Source: Saturnia japonica (lineage: Eukaryota > Arthropoda > Insecta > Lepidoptera > Saturniidae). From it: a stretch of 64,000 bases of DNA. The notes below the pieces were generated by a model. The model ran no database searches. It was not told the DNA's origin and saw only the letters and a program-made list of their open reading frames with translations. The position numbers were made by a program, and so were the translations under genes. The DNA is taken from contig CM065328.1 of NCBI GenBank assembly GCA_033032175.1, forward strand, positions 6,944,690 to 7,008,689. Direction: 5' to 3'. This document shows positions 58,700-64,000 of the stretch, one piece after another. The number at the start of each line of letters is the position of its first letter. The first letter of the stretch is position 1.

Positions 58700-58794
58700 T
58701 GTTATATACATTCTGATATGATAGTTTGTTGATAGCGCGTCCAGACACCACATCTTAATTTAGATTTAAATCCTACGAAACCTGGCTTTCTATA

Positions 58795-58945
58795 AAAAAA
58801 ACATCGTGATGAAGCCATAGCATGTTGGTAGGGTAATTTCTAATGCTCGCCCTTAATATGAAAAACTGCCTATAAGTGTGTTCCGGCTGCTGCACTTGAA
58901 GTCACTTAACATCAGATGGGATTGTTATCAAACACTAAACTTATC
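58795..58945 (+). mobile_element. SINE family C, body
   Basis: 'aacatcgtgatgaagccata', 'gcctataagtgtgttccggc', 'tgctgcacttgaagtcactt' and 'aacatcagatgggattgtta', ending 'aaacactaaact'. Head missing. Confidence 0.65.
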
Positions 58946-58959
58946 TATATATTTAAAAA

Positions 58960-59265
58960 TGAATGTGTTTTTGCATGTTTGTCCTCTATGCTTTCCTAAA
59001 CCATTCATCCGATTAAGATGAAAGTTTGATGAGTTATAGTTTGCAAAGTCGCAAATGTTTCTAAACTAGTATAACGAATTTACAATAGGTGGCGCGCGAG
59101 TACTTTTATTTTGCAGACAACTCGAATGAAAATGCAGGCAATGCGATTAAAGTATTTTTTTAAATTTTGTTTTAATTTCGCGCTAAAGTCTGGTGGATGC
59201 TGAGTGATACACGTCCAAACATATAAACAGACAGTCAGTTTAAAAGTTTAAAAAGTTTTAGTTGG
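58960..59265 (+). repeat. Unclassified lepidopteran-type repeat
   Basis: 'aaaccattcatccgattaag', 'tttacaataggtggcgcgcg' and 'tgagtgatacacgtccaaac'. Wording typical of interspersed repeats in Lepidoptera; no ORF and no defined ends. Confidence 0.35.
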
Positions 59266-59279
59266 TGCTCTACACTATA

Positions 59280-61310
59280 CAGAGATTTTGTTAAATAGAT
59301 TCATAGTAAAAATATATTTTTAGGAATTTTAAAACTATCATTATAATCAATCATAAACCATCTAATTATCTACAAGGATAGGCATAAACAATGCGGTGAT
59401 ACTTTTCTCTATTCGTCTAATTATCGTTTTTTCCTGAATAATCTTTATACAACTACGCCGGTTCAGAGTTCATTGTTAATAATTAGAATAAAATTTGAAT
59501 TGTAATTAGAATAATCGATCTTATTTGTAATATTCAAATTATATATATGTAAACTCAGTAAAATAGATAAGGTGATCAAACTAGAAAAAATAGAATCGTT
59601 AGTAACAGCCCTATGTGAGCCTTAGGGCTGTTGCACATCGTTTGGCTAATTTGGCAATGTTATACAAGTCGCCTCACTCTTTAGAATGCCTATTACGGTA
59701 TTGGACTGTTGTAGTGCTGTCACCATATTTCTAGCTATCGATATTGATAACATGTGTGGCATATTGCTTATTTTTATGTGAGACGATGTAATTAGACGTT
59801 TATTGTATTGAGTAACTGAAATGATAAAAATGTAATTAAAATGTATATCTTAGTTCGCCTTTTGATGATCCTCAGACAATCGAAAATATTGTTCTTTTTT
59901 TGTGTCCTCGCGATAAAAAATTTGTTTGTTATAAACTAATATTATACGTTTTTTTGTAAAATATATTTTTCAGTCACGGTGAAATAAAATTTAAATGAAA
60001 AAGCTTTCTGTAGAAAATGTAATATTCTTCATATTTCGTTCCGACGACTAATTGTGTCGATACTAAAAAAAAGTATATATTATTGTACATCACTACACCG
60101 TATGAATATTTAATTTCACCCCTTTCACTGTGTTTATTTATTGGTCATATATTTCATAGCCGTGGGGCGGATTTGCATACGTTAGTAACGCAGCGGGTTA
60201 CTCTCTATGCGCTGTCAAAATTATTGTGGGGTTGATTGTGATGTGTTGGATGATTACACATAGGGTTAAATGTATAGATGTATAAATAATTAAACTTATA
60301 TGGTTTCGGGTACAGGTTTATATTATGAAAAAAATAGAAAAAGTAAAAAAATTATTAATAGCTTTTAATAAAAGTATTAAATAGTTTGAGTACACTTATT
60401 AATTATAGGGTAAAATTGAAAGCTGCGTGCTAATCATGTTATGGAAGTGTGACATGATGAAATTTGAAGTTTAATTATAAAAACACAAAAAAGTCAGTAA
60501 AATGAATCTACATTATTATCATTGATGGTTAATTACATCACGTTGTTGGTACAAAGGATCAAATTTTGGAGTTATTTTTGTTTTGTTACTCCAAATAAGT
60601 ATAACTTCTTACGTATGTAAGTACATAAGTACACTCAATTTATAAAGATAAATTAAGTAAAAAGTAATAAAGATAATTTAAGTACGAGTTTTAAACATAG
60701 TTTTTGTAAGAATAATCAAGTCAATTATAATTGTTTTTTAATTGCATAGAAATAAACACATTTTTTAAAGCTTCAAGTATAATCAAAAATTTATGAAAAC
60801 TGTGTGCTTTACTGCATCTTTTTATAATATTTTGAAAATGATTAAATAATGAAAAGATTCATATTCAAGCTTTATCGATATTTCGCCCGCACCACATAAT
60901 ATTTAGCGTAGTAAACACTTAACGTCATATCGATTATAAATTTCACAACACTACTAACAATGTAACATGATAAACTTTACAAACATTTAATTAGCTTACA
61001 TATCACAACCGTTGTAATCGAAATAACAATGTGTTTGTTATGTAATTTGTACTTTAAACTATATTTAGGTATTAAATACTTCGTGGCATACAACTGATTA
61101 TTTAGTCTCTACTTGCATACAAAGAAATCAAAAATCCAAATCAAAAATTGCTTAGACGTTTACTAAGACTTGAGAATTAGCTAATATGACGAAGTTTTTG
61201 GAGCAAAGTTCTTTAACGCGGTTAGAATTGACTTTTAAAATTCATCACGTAATGAAAAAGTGTTGCACCCCCTCAATGTGATTTAAAAATCTTCTTTATA
61301 ATCTTTTAAA
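59280..61310. other. Intronic/intergenic, no gene seen
   Basis: AT-rich DNA, lightly repeated. No protein, RNA gene or element recognised. Confidence 0.4.
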
Positions 61311-61317
61311 ATACCTA

Positions 61318-61396
61318 AATCAGCGGGACTCGAACTATCGACTACTCGTACTGTACATTCAAAGCTCGTCGTTAAACCGCTAGGCCAATTCAAAGA
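61318..61396 (-). mobile_element. tRNA-like SINE head or tRNA pseudogene
   Basis: Minus strand begins gaattggcctagcggtttaa (A box) and ends gatagttcgagtcccgctga (B box gttcgagtcc). The spacing is close to that of a tRNA. Acceptor and T stems are incomplete and the sequence continues into an AT-rich body with 'gagggggtgcaacac'. A third SINE family is likely; a functional tRNA is not. Confidence 0.55.
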
Positions 61397-62229
61397 TGAT
61401 AATAATTGTGAAAATCAGGACTTGTATTAACCGTTTCATGACACATTGCAATTGTTTACATATTGTTTAGTAATCTTTCTGTTTTGTGATTAAATTTTAA
61501 CGTTAATTGCACTGTCTTTCGCTAAAACGATCGTTTCGTTCCACCAACTGACTGCTTTAAAAAGTTTACTATTTTTTTTACTAAAAATGCGCTGAGTACT
61601 TTTTTATTACTCGGTACTTGGCATACTCGGTCATTTTTTAGTAACCGTTATCACCGAATAGCGGTTTGACTGTTGAGGTACTCAAAAAAGAACTCAAAAC
61701 TTATAACCTTACCTTTTTACAACCTTGGTGTAAATAAATCATGTAAATAAAACGAGAATATTTAATTAAATATTCAGTCTATGTTAGTATGGATGAATTA
61801 GGTAGTAAACAATGAACTAAAAAAAAACATTCTTTTTTATTAATATTGGTATTTTAGCAATGCAAAAGTTATCCGTTTTTTTAAAACAAGCCCTCACAAT
61901 ATACCGTGCTTGCAGGTGCACATAAAAACACTGTTGTGAAGTATGCTACGTGTATGAATCGGACGGACCAATATCTCGAATAAATTTCCAATTCTATGGC
62001 AATAGCACTTTTAAGATCTTTACTCTGTTGTGGCTCTGTAGATGCTGGGTCCTCGTAGCAATTCCAAAAATTTTATGACACTCTTTTATAATAATTGAAA
62101 CGTTTTTAAAAATTATTGACCTAGTAGAAGCAGGCTCATTTTCATCACATTCACTACTGTTTGAACTGTACACCGTCATTTCTTCGAATGGCTTCAAAAA
62201 TAGAGAGACCTTTAAATCAATTTATCTGT

Positions 62230-62345
62230 AGATTTTTATTGAAACGAATTGGCTATCATTTCAATCTGGTTCGGTATTCAGATACATGATCAAACTTCCG
62301 AAGAAAGAAGATGAAACGAATACAGTGTATGGTGGTCGCGATCCA
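62230..62345 (-). mobile_element. CR1/jockey-like LINE fragment, antisense
   Basis: The minus strand contains tcatcttctttcttcggaag, tttgatcatgtatctgaata and ccgaaccagattgaaatg, the same segment as 56583-56645 (RLWKFDHVSEYRARLKW). Confidence 0.65.
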
Positions 62346-62349
62346 TGCG

Positions 62350-63135
62350 GACACCATTGTTCCCTCCTACAATCCCGCAAAGAACAGGCTAACTTATTCG
62401 AATAGATTCTTTTACAAGAATTTCTAATAGAAGTTACTGAACACTCTGTATTATTCGCTACGAAACAAACACAATGTTATCGAATCCAGTATTTATAGAA
62501 CTTCTAGAAGTAATTGAAACTGGTAGTCCAGATATTATAATATTATTTCAACAAAACTTGTTAAGTTTCGAGCTTTATGTATAAGTTAACACATTTGTTT
62601 GAATGAATTGAAATGTTAAATTCAACATGGCTGTCAGATTTAAGTAACAAGTTTTATATTTACTTTACTTATTTCTTTATTAGATATACCCGCGATTTCG
62701 TCCGCGTGGTATATTTCGTGTAGGAAAAACAGCAACTAAATAAAAACCTCACCTCACCTCGATCTCACGGATCTCATCTTATGGTCTTTGACCAGTATAA
62801 GCTTCGAAAATACCCAACTAACATCATTTTAAAAGTTGACCGTCCATTACGAAAAGCTAATTTTATTTAATAACTTTATTTTTATAAACCGTTAATATCC
62901 AGTGAATAGTAATACTTTATAGTATATCTTTTTAGTGTAATTTAAGAAATGTCTTGATAGCGCAAACACCAAACAACGTAATGTAGAAATTGTCCTATAG
63001 TAAAAAATTAATATGGAATAAATAAATGTGAAAGTTTGTATGTTGAACTTGGATATTCACTGAGTCACGCAAAAACGGCTGAACTGTCGATTTTTTGTTA
63101 ATGGCTCTAACGTCATTTTTTTTGTGAAATTAGAT
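62350..63135. other. Intronic/intergenic with Helitron-like remnants
   Basis: 62675-62725 contains 'acccgcgatttcgtccgcgt', the inverted 3' hairpin of a Helitron-like element. 63015-63090 has 'gtgaaagtttgtatgttgaa' with 'cacgcaaaaacggctgaact', a 5' part of the same group. No gene. Confidence 0.4.
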
Positions 63136-63139
63136 ATTC

Positions 63140-63220
63140 AATCGCCTTTCTCCTGTTTATTGAAAACCATTACTGCCATTATCTAGTGAATATAGAGTGT
63201 CCTATCTTAGGGTGCTTGCA
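63140..63220 (-). mobile_element. Outer part of a foldback-family arm
   Basis: 'tcctgtttattgaaaaccat', 'tactgccattatctagtgaa' and 'tatagagtgtcctatcttag'. Matches the left outer end 41025-41095. Confidence 0.6.
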
Positions 63221-63474
63221 TAAAGAAACGGGTACTCGGTATAGACAAATCGGTACAAGTCGGTACTGTACAGAAACGGATTCAAACTCGTTGGTACCAA
63301 CTACCTGAACGGAATCATACGTTCAGTATTGCAAAAGTATGCAAATTGCAATTAAACATACAGTTACTATTACAATTATAATTATTACTCAGTAATAATT
63401 ACTAATTAGGTAACAATGCGTACCAGGAAACCATAAACCTAACTAAGTTTCACTTGACAGCTCTTGTCAATCCA

Positions 63475-63705
63475 CTGGTAGACTATCTCTCAAGTGCAGC
63501 TGCCCGAACAGACCTATAAGTGCTTGGCGACAAATTTTTAATTTGAGGATCGCAGCTATTCAGGCTGGCATTAGAAAATGCCCTTCCGTCATATTCTATG
63601 ACTTCTTTTACCAAAGCTCAGACTCATTGCAGAAATTCGAATTCACGTCAATCAATGCGTTGTCCCTACTCGCTACCACTGAGCCATCTTTGCTTTGGCA
63701 CCCAT
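63475..63705 (-). mobile_element. tRNA-derived SINE family C with clear head, antisense
   Basis: Minus strand starts 'aaagatggctcagtggtagc' (A box tggctcagtgg), then 'gagtagggacaacgcattga', 'ttgacgtgaattcgaatttc' (B box), 'tgcaatgagtctgagctttg', the body, and 'gggcagctgcacttgagaga'. This copy shows best that the family is tRNA-derived. Confidence 0.75.
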
Positions 63706-64000
63706 TATGTTTAAAGAGCAACAATAGATATTATAAGAAATACCCTATTTAACAAAAATCTTTGTGACCCTATTATTCTTATTTGAACACCAAAAACAGT
63801 TTCAACATGCGGTTAGAAGTCGCCCCTATATAACGATCCACCGTGATATTCAAAAGGTACAAACAACCGAGTGATCATTATGAGAGAAAATTTCATGGAC
63901 GATTCGTTTTTATTCAATCTTCATCGGCGCGGAAAATAATATGGGATAATAACCCCCAATTCTGTGGATTCCCATGAACATTACCATAGCACTTATGGGG

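Larger units (their letters stand above)
39329..64000 (+). other. Intron 1 of the signal-peptide gene (runs off the window)
   Basis: From the donor at 39329 to the right edge no exon compatible in phase and content was found, so the intron is at least 24.7 kb. It is packed with SINEs, LINE fragments, Helitron-like elements and foldback elements listed separately. If the exon at 39261 is not real, this is simply intergenic DNA. Confidence 0.4.

Noticed and set aside
61318..61396. Functional tRNA on the minus strand
   Set aside because: B box is good but acceptor stem pairing is incomplete and the sequence continues as a SINE-like body.
1..64000. CRISPR arrays, operons, bacterial or viral genes
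   Set aside because: No regularly spaced repeats, no Shine-Dalgarno-linked ORFs and no viral protein reading were found; split genes and SINEs show nuclear insect DNA.

Overview
The window is AT-rich, intron-bearing nuclear DNA from an arthropod, almost certainly a moth or butterfly (Lepidoptera). The evidence is three split genes with GT-AG introns and a dense, old and young mixture of lepidopteran-type mobile DNA: tRNA-derived SINEs, RTE, CR1/jockey-like and R1-like non-LTR fragments, short Helitron-like elements inserted between A and T, hAT-like and pogo-like MITEs, and foldback elements. No prokaryotic or organellar feature was seen. The species cannot be named from the sequence alone.

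Layout. Positions 1-3248 (minus strand) hold the first three exons of a homologue of MAIP1 (C2orf47), the mitochondrial m-AAA-protease-interacting protein; its 3' end lies beyond the left edge. A 2.4-kb divergent spacer, filled with relic repeats, separates it from a complete five-exon gene at 5673-10209 (plus) encoding MAT1 (MNAT1), the RING-finger assembly factor of the CDK7/cyclin H kinase of TFIIH. From 10.2 to 38.5 kb no gene is recognised; the space is unique AT-rich DNA plus repeats. At 39261-39328 (plus) there is a first coding exon with a signal peptide and a CNW(W) end, preceded by three tiny upstream ORFs, and followed by a donor site. No later exon is found, so its first intron is at least 24.7 kb. 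A secreted ligand such as a Wnt (possibly WntA) is a reasonable but unproven reading.

The two housekeeping genes are divergently arranged and may share promoter DNA, but their products act in different compartments (mitochondrial matrix; nucleus). The long gene-poor stretch around the signal-peptide exon looks like the landscape of a developmentally regulated gene.

The most interesting non-genic content is: a family of about 78-bp poly(A)-tailed retroposons with 12-bp target duplications; a three-copy family of about 350-bp Helitron-like elements with intact termini; a 183-bp-arm near-perfect inverted repeat; a 930-bp foldback element with several solo arms elsewhere in the window; a 5'-truncated R1-like element with a 14-bp target duplication; and hAT-like and pogo-like MITEs with target duplications.
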